Shown piece by piece: positions 34,966-45,395 of a DNA stretch of 62,607 nt (position 1 is its first letter; each line of letters opens with the position of its first letter). Under the pieces are notes generated by a model. The model saw only the letters and a program-made list of their open reading frames with translations, was not told the origin of the DNA and searched no databases. Made by a program: the position numbers and the translations under genes. This DNA is from GCA-002712045 sp028112705 (GTDB lineage Bacteria; Pseudomonadota; Alphaproteobacteria; Rhodobacterales; Rhodobacteraceae): NCBI GenBank assembly GCA_028112705.1, contig JAOGYN010000012.1, positions 1 to 62,607 of the forward strand, given 5' to 3'.

Positions 34966-36084
34966 ATGAAGAAAATTGATAAACCACTTGTATTTATTGC
35001 TGCTGGAGGAACAGGGGGTCATATATTTCCAGCACAAGCTTTGGCTGATTGTATCTTAAAAGAGGGCTGGCGTGTAAAATTTTTGACGGACGATCGAGGT
35101 GCTAAATACGCTAATCAATTTGACGAAAAAGTAGATGTAGTTACAATCCCAAGTTCTACATTCTCTGGGAATAATTTAATTAAAAAAATAAATGCTATTT
35201 TAAAATTATTTCTAGGCACGTGTTCAGCGATTTTTTATATAATTAAAAACCGGCCGCAAGTTGTTGCTGGTTTTGGAGGGTACCCAGCTTTTCCAACTAT
35301 GCTTGCTGCAACTTTACTTCGTGTCCCTTTATTGATCCATGAGCAGAACGGCGTGCTTGGGCGCGTTAATCAATTCTTTGTGCGACGTTCTAATATTGTT
35401 GCGTGTGGTGTATGGCCAACAAAGGTACCTAAAGATGTTGAGGCTATTGATTGTGGAAATCCGGTTCGTCAATCAATAATGAAGCTGAAGAATTCTCCTT
35501 ATATTCCGCCAGGTGATTACCCAGTTAATATTGTGATTCTAGGAGGATCTCAGGGGGCAAAAATTTTGTCTGATGTGGTGCCAACAGCTTTGAGTTTATT
35601 ACCAGATAATATTATTAAAAATCTCCAGGTAACGCATCAAGCGCGCAAAGAAGATAAAAGTAAGGTCAATGATTTTTATTGTAATTCTAGAATAAGTGCC
35701 AATGTGCAAGATTTTTTTTCAGACATTCCAAAGAAAATTAACGAATCTCAATTAATAATAAGTCGTGCGGGAGCTTCTACTATTGCTGAAATTTCAATGA
35801 TAGGTAGACCTTCCATTTTAATACCTTTGAAAGCTGCAATTCGTGACGAACAAACAGCTAATGCATTACCATTAGTTTCTGCCAATGCTGCAATCTTATT
35901 AACGGAAGATAAATTAACAGCCTTAAAATTAAGTAATATTATTCATGAATTAATCTTAAATCCTAAACGTTCTTCTGAAATGGCGAAATCAGCGCATAAT
36001 AATTGCAAGGTAGATGCTACTAAAAAGTTAACTGAGTTGGTAATGTCACTAGCTGATAATAAAAGCTTAAGATCAATATCATGA
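34966..36084 (+). CDS. murG: UDP-GlcNAc:lipid I N-acetylglucosaminyltransferase MurG
   Basis: 372-residue GT28-family peripheral membrane enzyme that completes lipid II. The N-terminal glycine-rich loop GGTGGHIFPAQALA, the second loop FGGYPAFPTM, LIHEQNGVLGRVN, and the C-terminal donor site GGSQGAK and SRAGASTIAEI are all present. It begins two bases after the ftsW stop and overlaps murC by four bases. Confidence 0.97.
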   Translation: MKKIDKPLVFIAAGGTGGHIFPAQALADCILKEGWRVKFLTDDRGAKYANQFDEKVDVVTIPSSTFSGNNLIKKINAILKLFLGTCSAIFYIIKNRPQVVAGFGGYPAFPTMLAATLLRVPLLIHEQNGVLGRVNQFFVRRSNIVACGVWPTKVPKDVEAIDCGNPVRQSIMKLKNSPYIPPGDYPVNIVILGGSQGAKILSDVVPTALSLLPDNIIKNLQVTHQARKEDKSKVNDFYCNSRISANVQDFFSDIPKKINESQLIISRAGASTIAEISMIGRPSILIPLKAAIRDEQTANALPLVSANAAILLTEDKLTALKLSNIIHELILNPKRSSEMAKSAHNNCKVDATKKLTELVMSLADNKSLRSIS

Positions 36085-37475
36085 CGATAAAAACCAAACT
36101 TCCACCCCAAATAGGTTTTATCCATTTTATTGGTATTGGTGGCATTGGCATGTCAGGAATAGCAGAAGTTTTAATTACTCATGGTTACCAAATACAAGGA
36201 TCAGACTTAAAAGCGAGTAAAATTCTAACCCGTTTGCAAAAAATTGGGGCTAAGGTTTTCTTAACACAAGAAGCAAAAAACTTAATTGATGTCGACGTCG
36301 TTGTAGTCTCATCAGCAATAAGGCCTGATAATCCTGAATTACAGGAAGCTTACTTTAGAAATATCCCAGTTGTTCCTAGGGCTGAAATGTTGGCTGAATT
36401 AATGAGGCTAAAATCTAATATTTCTGTTGCTGGAACACACGGTAAAACTACCACAACCACTATGGTAGCCGCCTTGTTAGATTCGGGTGGACTTGATCCC
36501 ACAGTGATTAATGGTGGTATAATTCATGCGTATGGATCGAATGCACGGACTGGAACTGGTGAATGGATGGTCGTCGAAGCAGACGAAAGTGATGGTAGCT
36601 TTACTAAGCTACCATCTACGATTTCGATAGTAACAAATATTGATCCAGAACATTTGGAATATTATGGTTCATTTGAAAATTTGAAAGAAGCATTTTTTGA
36701 ATTTATTTCTAAAATACCATTTTATGGATTGGCTATTTTATGTGCTGATGATGATCATGTTAGAACTCTTATTAAAAGAGTTGAAAATAGAAGAATTGTG
36801 ACATTTGGCTTGAATAGTAATGCTGACGTGAGAGCAAAAAATCTTACAGTTAAGAATGGGAAAACTAAGTTCGACATTGTTTTTTCTGATGGTTCGCAGG
36901 AGATCAATGGTTTAGAATTTCCAATGGTTGGAGATCACAATGTATCTAATTTATTAGCTGCTGTGGCGGTTTCAGTTCATTTGGGGGTGACTGACGCAGA
37001 CATCCGAGCGGGAGTGATTGGTTTTAGAGGAGTTAGCCGTCGTTTTACCAATCTTGGGAAATTCAATGATGTTATCATAATAGATGACTACGCCCATCAC
37101 CCAACAGAAATCAGTGCAACTTTAAAGGCTGCTAAACAAGCTACAGGTGGAAGGGTTATAGCTATTCATCAACCTCATAGATTTAGCAGACTTTCAATTT
37201 TATTTGAAGAATTTGGTAATTGCTTTGGCGATGCAGATATAATTGGTATAACGCCAATATTTTCAGCAGGAGAGAAAAGTATTGAGGGTGTTACTAGTGA
37301 CGAATTAATATCTCGCATATCTAAGTATTCTAATAAACCAACCCATAAAATAGAGGATGAAAAATATTTACTAAGATTTATAAGAAATTATGCAAAACCA
37401 AATGATATGATTGTTTTTATGGGCGCTGGAAGTATATCGACTTGGGCTAATAATATGATGGATACAAAACGATGA
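36081..37475 (+). CDS. murC: UDP-MurNAc:L-alanine ligase MurC
   Basis: 464-residue Mur ligase adding L-alanine. It begins with the nucleotide-binding FIGIGGIGMSGIAEVL and has the ATP loop GTHGKTTTTTM near residue 119, VEADESDGSF, and the DDYAHHPTEI block. It shares an ATGA overlap with murG at the start and a four-base overlap with murB at the end. Confidence 0.97.
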   Translation: MTIKTKLPPQIGFIHFIGIGGIGMSGIAEVLITHGYQIQGSDLKASKILTRLQKIGAKVFLTQEAKNLIDVDVVVVSSAIRPDNPELQEAYFRNIPVVPRAEMLAELMRLKSNISVAGTHGKTTTTTMVAALLDSGGLDPTVINGGIIHAYGSNARTGTGEWMVVEADESDGSFTKLPSTISIVTNIDPEHLEYYGSFENLKEAFFEFISKIPFYGLAILCADDDHVRTLIKRVENRRIVTFGLNSNADVRAKNLTVKNGKTKFDIVFSDGSQEINGLEFPMVGDHNVSNLLAAVAVSVHLGVTDADIRAGVIGFRGVSRRFTNLGKFNDVIIIDDYAHHPTEISATLKAAKQATGGRVIAIHQPHRFSRLSILFEEFGNCFGDADIIGITPIFSAGEKSIEGVTSDELISRISKYSNKPTHKIEDEKYLLRFIRNYAKPNDMIVFMGAGSISTWANNMMDTKR

Positions 37476-38431
37476 TAAATTTGCCTAATGTAAGAGGTAA
37501 GATAAAAAAAAATCTCCCTTTATCAACAATGTCTTGGCTTAAAGTTGGTGGGCCAGCGGAAGTATTGTTTAAGCCAAAGGATATTCTTGATTTACAGGAA
37601 TTTTTTGCAAAAATTGACAGAAAGATACCAATTTTTGTACTGGGCGCTTGTTCCAATCTAATAATTAGAGATGGTGGCATTGATGGAGTTTGTATTCGCC
37701 TTGGTAAGCAGTTTAATAAGATAGTTATTCAGTGCGATGGTTTGGTTGTGGCCGGTGCGGCTAGTTTTGGATCGCATGTGGCGCAAAAGGCAGCAGTTGC
37801 AGGGATTGATTTAACATTTCTGCGAACTATTCCTGGTACAATTGGAGGCGCCGTTTTCATGAATGCAGGTTGTTATGGTAGATATATCAAGGACGTACTC
37901 GTTTCTGCAGAGTTTATTTCTCGTGAAGGCTTGTTGCATACCTTAGGTGGTAAAGATTTAGAGTTTTCTTACCGAAGGTCTAAGATTCCTAATGGTTGGG
38001 TTATGACGAAGGCATTCTTTAAATCCAATGTGTCCAATCCGGAGTATTTGAATTCTAAAATGGAAGATATGATAGCAAATCGTAATAATACACAACCAAG
38101 GGGTGAACTCAGTTGTGGTTCGGCTTTTAAAAACCCATCAGGTCGTGCCTCCAGTGGTAAAGTAGAGGATACCAATGAGTTAAAAGCTTGGAAAATGATT
38201 GAAGATGCTGGTCTTAGAGGCTTTCAGTTAGGTGGCGCGAAAGTTTCAACAAAGCATTCAAATTTTTTAATAAATACTGGTGAGGCTACTTCTGCTCAAC
38301 TAGAGGAACTTGGTGAGATAATTATGAGGCAGGTATTTGATCACAGTGGTGTCAAATTGGAGTGGGAGATAAAACTTGTTGGTAAAAACTCTAAAATAAG
38401 TAACAAAATAGAAAATAGAAGTTCAGCGTAG
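37472..38431 (+). CDS. murB: UDP-N-acetylenolpyruvoylglucosamine reductase MurB
   Basis: 319-residue FAD enzyme making UDP-MurNAc. GGPAEVLFKP and LGACSNLIIRDGGIDGVCI bind FAD, PGTIGGAVFMNAGCYG follows, YRRSK provides the active-site tyrosine/arginine region, and CGSAFKNP contains the catalytic serine. It lacks the extra segments of E. coli (type I) MurB, so it is the type II form usual in alphaproteobacteria. It overlaps murC by four bases. Confidence 0.96.
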   Translation: MINLPNVRGKIKKNLPLSTMSWLKVGGPAEVLFKPKDILDLQEFFAKIDRKIPIFVLGACSNLIIRDGGIDGVCIRLGKQFNKIVIQCDGLVVAGAASFGSHVAQKAAVAGIDLTFLRTIPGTIGGAVFMNAGCYGRYIKDVLVSAEFISREGLLHTLGGKDLEFSYRRSKIPNGWVMTKAFFKSNVSNPEYLNSKMEDMIANRNNTQPRGELSCGSAFKNPSGRASSGKVEDTNELKAWKMIEDAGLRGFQLGGAKVSTKHSNFLINTGEATSAQLEELGEIIMRQVFDHSGVKLEWEIKLVGKNSKISNKIENRSSA

Positions 38432-38436
38432 ATAAA

Positions 38437-39348
38437 ATGAATTATAATAAAATAAGAAATATTGCAGTTTTAAAGGGTGGGTGTTCTGACGAACGTGAAG
38501 TTTCATTAGTGTCTGGTCATCAGTGTGCGCATGCTTTGAGGTCTATTGGCTTTGAGGTTACTGAGATTGATGCTGATAAAGACATAGTGCGCGAACTTAA
38601 TATACTTAAACCAGACGTGGTATTTAATGCGTTACATGGGCGTTGGGGAGAGGATGGCTGTGTCCAGGGAATTTTGGAATGGATGAAAATACCTTATACT
38701 CATTCTGGGGTTTTATCATCTGCTTTGGCTATGAATAAAGATAGAACAAAAGCTGTCTATCGCTCTGTTGGGTTGCCTTGTGCAAAAAGCGTTACTATTA
38801 ATGCAGACTTAATTAATACGAAATCTTTTATGGAACCTCCCTATGTTATTAAGCCAATTAATGGGGGATCATCAGTAGGAGTTTCTTTTGTTCATAATTC
38901 TGAGAGCATTGAGATCAATGATTATGCCTACGATGGCAAGGTAATGTTGGAAGAATTTATACCAGGACGTGAATTAACTGTGACAGTATTGGACGAAGCC
39001 CCACTAACCGTTACAGAAATAATTACAGATAACTGGTATGATTATGATGCAAAATACACTGAAAATGGCTCACTTCATGAAGTGCCAGCTAATTTACCGA
39101 AAGATATTTTTGATTTATGTAAGCAACACGCTTTGTCTGCTCATTTTGCACTAGGATGTAGAGGGTTGAGTCGAACTGACTTCAGGTGGGATGATACAAA
39201 AGGGATATTAGGATTGAAATTGTTGGAGACCAATACCCAGCCAGGAATGTGTCCAACCTCTCTAACCCCTGAGCAAGCTGAATTTCGTGGAATTACATTT
39301 AAAAATCTATGTCAAAAATTGATCAAGGATGCCTCATGCGATCGTTAG
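38437..39348 (+). CDS. ddl: D-alanine:D-alanine ligase
   Basis: 303-residue ATP-grasp enzyme. The N-terminus has VLKGGCSDEREVSLVSG, the variant of GGxSxEREVS found in DdlB-type enzymes. Then come VFNALHGRWGEDGCVQG, YVIKPINGGSSVGV, and the C-terminal LLETNTQPGMCPTSL with the metal-binding asparagine and glutamate. It makes the dipeptide used by MurF. The last 13 bases overlap the chosen ftsQ start. Confidence 0.96.
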   Translation: MNYNKIRNIAVLKGGCSDEREVSLVSGHQCAHALRSIGFEVTEIDADKDIVRELNILKPDVVFNALHGRWGEDGCVQGILEWMKIPYTHSGVLSSALAMNKDRTKAVYRSVGLPCAKSVTINADLINTKSFMEPPYVIKPINGGSSVGVSFVHNSESIEINDYAYDGKVMLEEFIPGRELTVTVLDEAPLTVTEIITDNWYDYDAKYTENGSLHEVPANLPKDIFDLCKQHALSAHFALGCRGLSRTDFRWDDTKGILGLKLLETNTQPGMCPTSLTPEQAEFRGITFKNLCQKLIKDASCDR

Positions 39349-40208
39349 GAAATAATAAAAATGATCCAACACCAAGCCGCTTTTTTTATAGATTGGAGAG
39401 GTTGTGGCTCACTCCATTTATTAGACTTGTCGTAAAGTTTGGGCTTCCTATTCTTTTAATTATGATTATTTGTTTTACATATTTTTCGAGAACTGAAAAT
39501 ATAGACGTTTGGAAAATTAGTTGGCGTGAATTTAAAGAAAATATTAAAAATAGGCCGGAATTTTTAATAAATTTGATCAAAATTGATGGCGTAGATCGTA
39601 TCATGTTGAGCGATGTGCGGAATGCTATGAACATAGATCTGCCAGTGAGTTCGTATGACGTTAATCTTCAAGATCTTAAGTTGAAAGTACAGCTATTGAA
39701 AGCCGTAGAACAAGTCGAATTATATATAGCTGAAAATATTATTCATGTTGAGATTCTGGAAAGAAAACCTGCAGTCTTTTGGCAGAATAATAAAGGTTTG
39801 GAGATCCTTGATGCAAACGGAGTTAGTATTGATGTTGCTGCAAATCGAAAAAAACAAAATAATTTACCCTTAATTGCAGGTCATGGGGCTAATAATTATG
39901 TCAAAGAGGCATTATTTATTTACCAAAATACTGATCTATTTTTGAACGAGATAATTGGCCTGGTTAGAGTGGGAAATCGACGGTGGGACATAATTCTTAC
40001 TGGGAAGAGAAGAGTTATGTTGCCTGCCCAAGATATCACTTTGGTTTTAAACAATATAGCTGTGCTTAATAAGTCTTATGAATTATCTTCTTTAAATTTC
40101 AGCGTATTAGACTTTAGAAATATTGATCGAATGACAATTAGAAGAGGTAAGCCTTTTTCTGAGATGATCGAGATCAAACTGAATGATATTTATGAAGGGG
40201 AGATCTGA
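39336..40208 (+). CDS. ftsQ: Cell division protein FtsQ
   Basis: 290-residue bitopic protein: a basic cytoplasmic start, a transmembrane helix (about residues 33-52, FGLPILLIMIICFTYF), a POTRA domain (about 75-145) and the FtsQ beta domain with RVGNRRWDIILTGKRRVMLP. It bridges FtsL/FtsB to early divisome proteins. An ATG at 39309 is in frame, but AAGGA at 39327-39331 favours the ATG at 39336. The stop overlaps the ftsA ATG by one base. Confidence 0.92.
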   Translation: MRSLGNNKNDPTPSRFFYRLERLWLTPFIRLVVKFGLPILLIMIICFTYFSRTENIDVWKISWREFKENIKNRPEFLINLIKIDGVDRIMLSDVRNAMNIDLPVSSYDVNLQDLKLKVQLLKAVEQVELYIAENIIHVEILERKPAVFWQNNKGLEILDANGVSIDVAANRKKQNNLPLIAGHGANNYVKEALFIYQNTDLFLNEIIGLVRVGNRRWDIILTGKRRVMLPAQDITLVLNNIAVLNKSYELSSLNFSVLDFRNIDRMTIRRGKPFSEMIEIKLNDIYEGEI

Positions 40209-41542
40209 TGACCAATTTGTATGAAACGCAAAGAGCTATGAGGCAAGCTAGGAAAATTGCAATTCAAAGAGGGGTTATCGCCGTTTTGGACGTTGGAACT
40301 TCGAAAGTGGCCTGTTTTGTCTTAAAGTTTGATGGTGTTAAACCCAGAGAGCTGGAAGATTCAGTTGGATCAATGGTTGGTCAGGCTGATTTTCGAATAA
40401 TTGGAGTCTCAACGATCAAATCACGAGGTGTAAAATTTGGGGACATAGATATCATTCGTGAGACAGAGCGTGCAATTAGAACGGCAGTACAGGCTGCTCA
40501 AAAAATGGCTGGGGTAAGGGTAGATCATATAATCGCGTGCTTTTCTGGGGGTAGGCCTCGGTCGTACGGTTTGAGTGGAAATAGTGTCACTCAGAATGGA
40601 CTGGTTGATACTCGCGACATTGCAAATGTTTTGGGGAGCTGTGAAGTGCCACAATATGGGTCTAACCGTGATGCATTACACGCTCATCCTGTGAACTTTT
40701 CTTTAGACAACAAAAATGGATTATTAGATCCAAGTGGGCAGATTGGTAAGAATCTTTCGGTTGATATGCATTTACTTACAGTGGATTCAAGTTCAATCGA
40801 AGCCATTTTACATTGTGTAAAACGTTGTGATTTAGAATTGGCAGGTATTGCATCATCTGCGTATGTATCAGCAATTTCTTCATTGGTGGAGGATGAGAAG
40901 GAAATTGGTGCTGCATGTGTGGATATGGGTGGTGGTACCACAGGGGTTTCAGTTTTTTTAAAAAACCACATGGTTTATGGTGATTTTGTTAAAATGGGAG
41001 GTGACCATATTACATCTGATATTTCACATGGGTTGCAGATTCCTATTAATTTAGCTGAAAGAATTAAAAACTTGAATGGAGGTGTCTTAGCAACTGGAAT
41101 GGATGATCGAGAATCCATTCAAATAGGCGGTGATACTGGAGATTGGGACCATGATAAAAGGTCGGTTACAAGATCAGAGTTGATAGGAATTATTCGACCA
41201 AGAGTTGAGGAGATTTTAGAAGGTGTTCGAAAAACATTACTTTCAGCTGGTTTTGAGTTTTTGCCAAGTCAAAGAATTGTCTTAACTGGTGGTGCTAGTC
41301 AAATACCTGGATTGGATCAATTGGCGGCTAAAATTTTGGGTCAACAGGTACGAATGGGAAGACCATTAAGGGTTAGAGGTTTGCCTCAAGCTGCCTCGGC
41401 ACCTGGGTTTTCGGCAGTTGTTGGTTTGGCGCTTTTTGCAGCATATCCTCAAGATGAATGGTGGGATTTTGAATTAACAAATAAAAACTATGCAGAACGT
41501 TCGATTAAACGGATGACAAAATGGTTGCGCGAAAATTGGTAA
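40208..41542 (+). CDS. ftsA: Cell division protein FtsA
   Basis: 444-residue actin-like ATPase that tethers FtsZ to the membrane. The first phosphate loop is VLDVGTSKVACFV near residue 25, the second is DMGGGTTGVSVF, and LTGGASQIPGL is the adenosine motif. The C-terminal RSIKRMTKWLRENW is an amphipathic helix with the expected membrane-targeting character. The overlap with the ftsQ stop (TGATG) links the two genes. Confidence 0.96.
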   Translation: MTNLYETQRAMRQARKIAIQRGVIAVLDVGTSKVACFVLKFDGVKPRELEDSVGSMVGQADFRIIGVSTIKSRGVKFGDIDIIRETERAIRTAVQAAQKMAGVRVDHIIACFSGGRPRSYGLSGNSVTQNGLVDTRDIANVLGSCEVPQYGSNRDALHAHPVNFSLDNKNGLLDPSGQIGKNLSVDMHLLTVDSSSIEAILHCVKRCDLELAGIASSAYVSAISSLVEDEKEIGAACVDMGGGTTGVSVFLKNHMVYGDFVKMGGDHITSDISHGLQIPINLAERIKNLNGGVLATGMDDRESIQIGGDTGDWDHDKRSVTRSELIGIIRPRVEEILEGVRKTLLSAGFEFLPSQRIVLTGGASQIPGLDQLAAKILGQQVRMGRPLRVRGLPQAASAPGFSAVVGLALFAAYPQDEWWDFELTNKNYAERSIKRMTKWLRENW

Positions 41543-41685
41543 AAATTAAGAAAAAAACTAAATATCGGGGTTCCAGACACAAAAAGTAACTATATGTTGA
41601 AATTTTCTCGTGACCAATGGTCTTATATTGGTTATTGTAATTTAAAAAAACAGGTAAATGCAAATAAACATAAGCGGAGCAGCAA

Positions 41686-43290
41686 ATGACACTAAACTTA
41701 AGTGTACCAGGACAAAATGATCTAAGACCCAGAATTTCTGTATTTGGCATCGGTGGAGCTGGAGGTAACGCCGTAAACAATATGATTGAGAAAAAATTGG
41801 AAGGAGCTGAGTTTGTTGCAGCAAATACAGATGCTCAAGCCCTACAACAATCAAATGCTAAAAATAAAATACAGATGGGAGTTAAAGTAACAGAGGGTCT
41901 GGGTGCTGGCGCTCGTGCTTCAGTAGGCGCTGCCGCAGCTGAAGAAACGATTGAAGAGATTGTTGATCATTTAGCTGGCTCTCATATGGCATTTATTACT
42001 GCTGGTATGGGGGGTGGTACAGGAACAGGAGCTGCACCAATTATTGCTCAAGCTGCTCGAGAGCTTGGAGTCTTGACAGTTGGTGTTGTTACAAAGCCAT
42101 TTCAATTTGAAGGTGCAAAACGTATGAGGCAAGCCGAGGAAGGCGTCGAGGCTTTGCAAAAGGTTGTTGATACCTTAATTATCATACCAAATCAAAATTT
42201 GTTTAGAATAGCTAATGAAAAAACAACTTTTGCGGATGCATTCAATTTAGCAGATGATGTCCTTTACCAAGGTGTAAAAGGGATCACTGATTTGATGGTA
42301 AGACCCGGGCTTATTAATTTGGATTTTGCTGATGTTCGTGCAGTAATGGACGAAATGGGTAAGGCAATGATGGGAACTGGCGAAGCTTCGGGAGAAGATC
42401 GTGCAATACAAGCAGCTGAGAAAGCAATTGCCAATCCATTATTAGATGAAATCTCTTTAAGGGGTGCGAAGGGTGTTTTAATTAACATTACGGGTGGACA
42501 CGATCTTACACTTTTTGAATTAGACGAGGCGGCGAATAGAATAAGAGAAGAAGTTGATCCAGATGCTAATATAATTGTTGGTTCCACAGTCGATGACGAT
42601 ATGGATGGTATGATGAGAGTTTCAGTAGTAGCAACTGGGATTGATGCCAACGATATTAATCAGGAAACGCCGGTAACTAGAAGATCAATGGCTGTGCCTT
42701 TGACGACTGATGTACCAAAAGATGAAAGCTTGACCAAAAAAACTAATAGCTTTGATCAGGAAAGTCTATTTAATGAAACTCTCACAGAAAGCAAATTTGA
42801 CTCAAATTCTGATAATGAAGAAGGTAAAAATGCTGAATTTAGCGATACTATTCCAGAACCAATATATAGATCAGAGACAAGTGAGGCTGTCGCACCAATG
42901 ACTACTGGTTTTAGTGATACGGACCTTTTGAATTTCATCCCCCCAAAGGCACCCGCTGCTGGTACGCCATCAGTAGAAACATTAAATAAACTGAAGGCAG
43001 TGGTCGAAACTTATAAAGAGGACGATGTAAAAAAAAATATGAATATTAGTAATACCAAAGTTAATCAAGAAAAATTGGATGATAGTGTCAGGGCGATATC
43101 TCTAACTTCAGAACACAGAGGCTTTGACAAATCGCAGAAAACAAATAGTAGATTTGGTATTAATAATTTAATTAATAGAATGACTGGCACGTATTCATCG
43201 ACTGAACCCGCTTTGGAAGTAGAGCAAGATGATGAAAAAATGAAAGATAATATTGAAATTCCTGCATTTCTGAGACGTCAAGCAAACTAA
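41686..43290 (+). CDS. ftsZ: Cell division protein FtsZ
   Basis: 534-residue tubulin-like GTPase. The core has FGIGGAGGNAVNNM, the tubulin signature GGGTGTGAAP (about residues 109-118) and the T7-loop block NLDFADVRAVM. The core ends near residue 320. A long polar linker of about 190 residues follows and then the C-terminal peptide EIPAFLRRQAN, which binds FtsA and other partners. A linker this long is usual in alphaproteobacteria. The 143-base gap after ftsA probably contains a dedicated promoter; GCGGAGCAGCAA with GGAG precedes the ATG. Confidence 0.97.
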   Translation: MTLNLSVPGQNDLRPRISVFGIGGAGGNAVNNMIEKKLEGAEFVAANTDAQALQQSNAKNKIQMGVKVTEGLGAGARASVGAAAAEETIEEIVDHLAGSHMAFITAGMGGGTGTGAAPIIAQAARELGVLTVGVVTKPFQFEGAKRMRQAEEGVEALQKVVDTLIIIPNQNLFRIANEKTTFADAFNLADDVLYQGVKGITDLMVRPGLINLDFADVRAVMDEMGKAMMGTGEASGEDRAIQAAEKAIANPLLDEISLRGAKGVLINITGGHDLTLFELDEAANRIREEVDPDANIIVGSTVDDDMDGMMRVSVVATGIDANDINQETPVTRRSMAVPLTTDVPKDESLTKKTNSFDQESLFNETLTESKFDSNSDNEEGKNAEFSDTIPEPIYRSETSEAVAPMTTGFSDTDLLNFIPPKAPAAGTPSVETLNKLKAVVETYKEDDVKKNMNISNTKVNQEKLDDSVRAISLTSEHRGFDKSQKTNSRFGINNLINRMTGTYSSTEPALEVEQDDEKMKDNIEIPAFLRRQAN

Positions 43291-43491
43291 TAAAATTCTT
43301 TTTAATTAAAAATACAATTAAGTTATTGATTTAATGACAATTAAAAAAAATTTAGTCACTTTCACTCTTGTTGCAAAACGTCATAATCTTTGAATTGTCT
43401 AATAATCAGAAATCATTTACTTAAAGATAAATAAAAATTTAAATAATGAAGATCTGAATATAAAATTTGGACACAAAATTGGAGACAGTTT

Positions 43492-44409
43492 TTGCAAACA
43501 ACGCTTAAACAGGTAATAAAATGCAGTGGTATAGGACTTCATTCTGGGACTAAGGTATCGGTGAAATTGAAGCCATCTGCAGCTCAATACGGTATTTGGT
43601 TTAGACGGACGGACATTACTGACAGAGATAATATGATTGCGGCTCATTATCTAAATGTGAGTGGGTCTGTTTTATGTACAAAACTGTCTAATGAAAGTGG
43701 AGTTTCAATTTCGACAGTAGAGCACCTAATGGCTGCGCTTTCAGGTTGTGGAGTGCAGAATGCATTAATTGAGATTGATGGACCCGAAATACCAATCATG
43801 GATGGAAGTGCTGATTGGTTTGTGCGAAAAATACTTTTTGGTGGAATAAAAATACTTCCCCAACCTGTTAGAGTCATTCATGTAAAAAAAGAAGTTATCG
43901 TGAAGACTGATAGTGCTTATGCGAGCATTAGTCCGTCCAACAATCTTTCGATAGACTTTGAGATAGATTTTGAAGATGCGGCGATTGGTTATCAAGCTAA
44001 ATCACTTAACATGGCTAACGGATCATTCGTTAAAGAGTTGAGCAATAGTAGAACTTTTTGTAGAAACTCAGATGTGGAAAAGATGCAAAAAAATGGATTA
44101 GCCTTAGGTGGTAATCTTCAAAATGCTATAGTTGTGAATGGAGATAAAATTCTTAACCCTGAAGGGTTCAGGTATAAAGACGAGTGTGTGAGGCATAAAA
44201 TGTTAGATGTATTGGGTGATCTAGCGTTAGCTGGAGCACCGATAGTTGGAGCATTTAAAGGAATAAAGTCGGGACACTCCGTAACTAATCAATTGCTTAG
44301 AAAGTTGTTTTCTGATTCCTCTGCCTTTGAAATGAGTATCTGCTCTAACGAAACGGCTGCCGTTTTACCTGGCGTCGGGGTACTTAAAGAAGACTTACCT
44401 AAATTGTAA
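43492..44409 (+). CDS. lpxC: UDP-3-O-acyl-N-acetylglucosamine deacetylase LpxC
   Basis: 305-residue zinc amidase catalysing the committed step of lipid A synthesis. Zinc ligands are visible as the histidine in EHLMAALSG (residue 78) and the His/Asp pair in HKMLDVLGDLALAG; the catalytic histidine lies in KSGHS. The start is TTG with GGAG at 43481-43484 and a seven-base spacer. The approximately 200-base AT-rich upstream gap should hold its promoter. Its place after ftsZ matches other proteobacteria and keeps envelope synthesis genes together. Confidence 0.96.
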   Translation: MQTTLKQVIKCSGIGLHSGTKVSVKLKPSAAQYGIWFRRTDITDRDNMIAAHYLNVSGSVLCTKLSNESGVSISTVEHLMAALSGCGVQNALIEIDGPEIPIMDGSADWFVRKILFGGIKILPQPVRVIHVKKEVIVKTDSAYASISPSNNLSIDFEIDFEDAAIGYQAKSLNMANGSFVKELSNSRTFCRNSDVEKMQKNGLALGGNLQNAIVVNGDKILNPEGFRYKDECVRHKMLDVLGDLALAGAPIVGAFKGIKSGHSVTNQLLRKLFSDSSAFEMSICSNETAAVLPGVGVLKEDLPKL

Positions 44410-44530
44410 AAAGTCTGATTGAATTTTTTAAGGATTATCGCATTAATGAGTTAATTAAAGCTTGTTGCTTAAGTTTACATTTATATATTAAACATGCATC
44501 AGGTACGTCTTTACTTAGGAACGATCAGTT

Positions 44531-45376
44531 ATGGCTTTTTTGAGGATTTTCAAGAAACAAACATTTTGGATTTTTGGATTTTGTGTGTGTATTCTAATAG
44601 GGTGTACTAGCTCAAATACTGAAACCAAATTGGAAGATCTATCTGCTAAAGAAATTTATGCTAAAGCGAAAAAAGAATTTGATGATGGTGATAAAGTAAA
44701 GGCAGCAGAATTATTCTTGGATATTGAAAGACTTTACCCATATTCTGGTTTAGCAAAACGGGCCTTATTAATGAGTGCTGTGGCACTTCATCATGAAAAA
44801 GATTATGAAAGTAGCAGGGGATCTGCTGCGCGATTTATAACCTTTTATCCTGCTGACGCTGACACCCCTTATGCCTATTACCTAATCGCCTTAAGTCACT
44901 ATGATCAGATTGATGAAATCGGTCGGGATCAAGCAACTACTTACGAGGCTTTAAAAACCTTTCAAATAATTATAGAGAGATATCCAGATAGTGAATATGC
45001 AAAGCCTTCCTCAATGAAAATTGAGCTGGCATTTGACCATTTGGCTGCAAACGAAATGGGAATTGGTCGATATTATTTGAAGAATAGTCACTATATGGCT
45101 GCAATTAATAGATTTAAAATAGTTGTTGAAGAATACCCAACTACTAGTCACACGCCAGAAGCTCTGCACCGGTTAGTTGAGGCATATTTATCCCTAGGAT
45201 TAACAAATGAAGCCACAATTTCTGGAGCAATTTTGGGACATAACTTCAAGTCATCTGTTTGGTATCAAGATACTTATGATCTTCTGGGTGGGGTAGACAC
45301 TGGATCAAATATTAACAATTTTAAGGGATGGTTAGGAGATGTTTACCGTCAAGTAATTCGTGGTGATTGGATATAA
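44531..45376 (+). CDS. bamD: Outer membrane assembly lipoprotein BamD
   Basis: 281-residue lipoprotein of the BAM complex (formerly ComL). The signal peptide ends in the lipobox LIGC with the acylated cysteine at residue 25. TPR-like repeats follow, including AAELFLDIERLYPYSGLAKRA and YPADADTPYAYYLIALSHYD-type blocks. AGGA lies ten bases before the ATG. It precedes recN, as in many alphaproteobacteria (lpxC-bamD-recN). Lnt encoded at 10075 would N-acylate it. Confidence 0.93.
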   Translation: MAFLRIFKKQTFWIFGFCVCILIGCTSSNTETKLEDLSAKEIYAKAKKEFDDGDKVKAAELFLDIERLYPYSGLAKRALLMSAVALHHEKDYESSRGSAARFITFYPADADTPYAYYLIALSHYDQIDEIGRDQATTYEALKTFQIIIERYPDSEYAKPSSMKIELAFDHLAANEMGIGRYYLKNSHYMAAINRFKIVVEEYPTTSHTPEALHRLVEAYLSLGLTNEATISGAILGHNFKSSVWYQDTYDLLGGVDTGSNINNFKGWLGDVYRQVIRGDWI

Positions 45377-45395
45377 AAATAATGAGTTTTGACTA

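Noticed and set aside
41543..41685. CtrA-type TTAA-N7-TTAA box in the ftsZ upstream region
   Set aside because: No pair with the required spacing is present; the ACCAAT/ATTGGT inverted repeat there is short and not distinctive.
43291..43491. Named promoter for lpxC
   Set aside because: The interval must hold a promoter, but several AT-rich hexamers fit equally poorly, so no position is defended.
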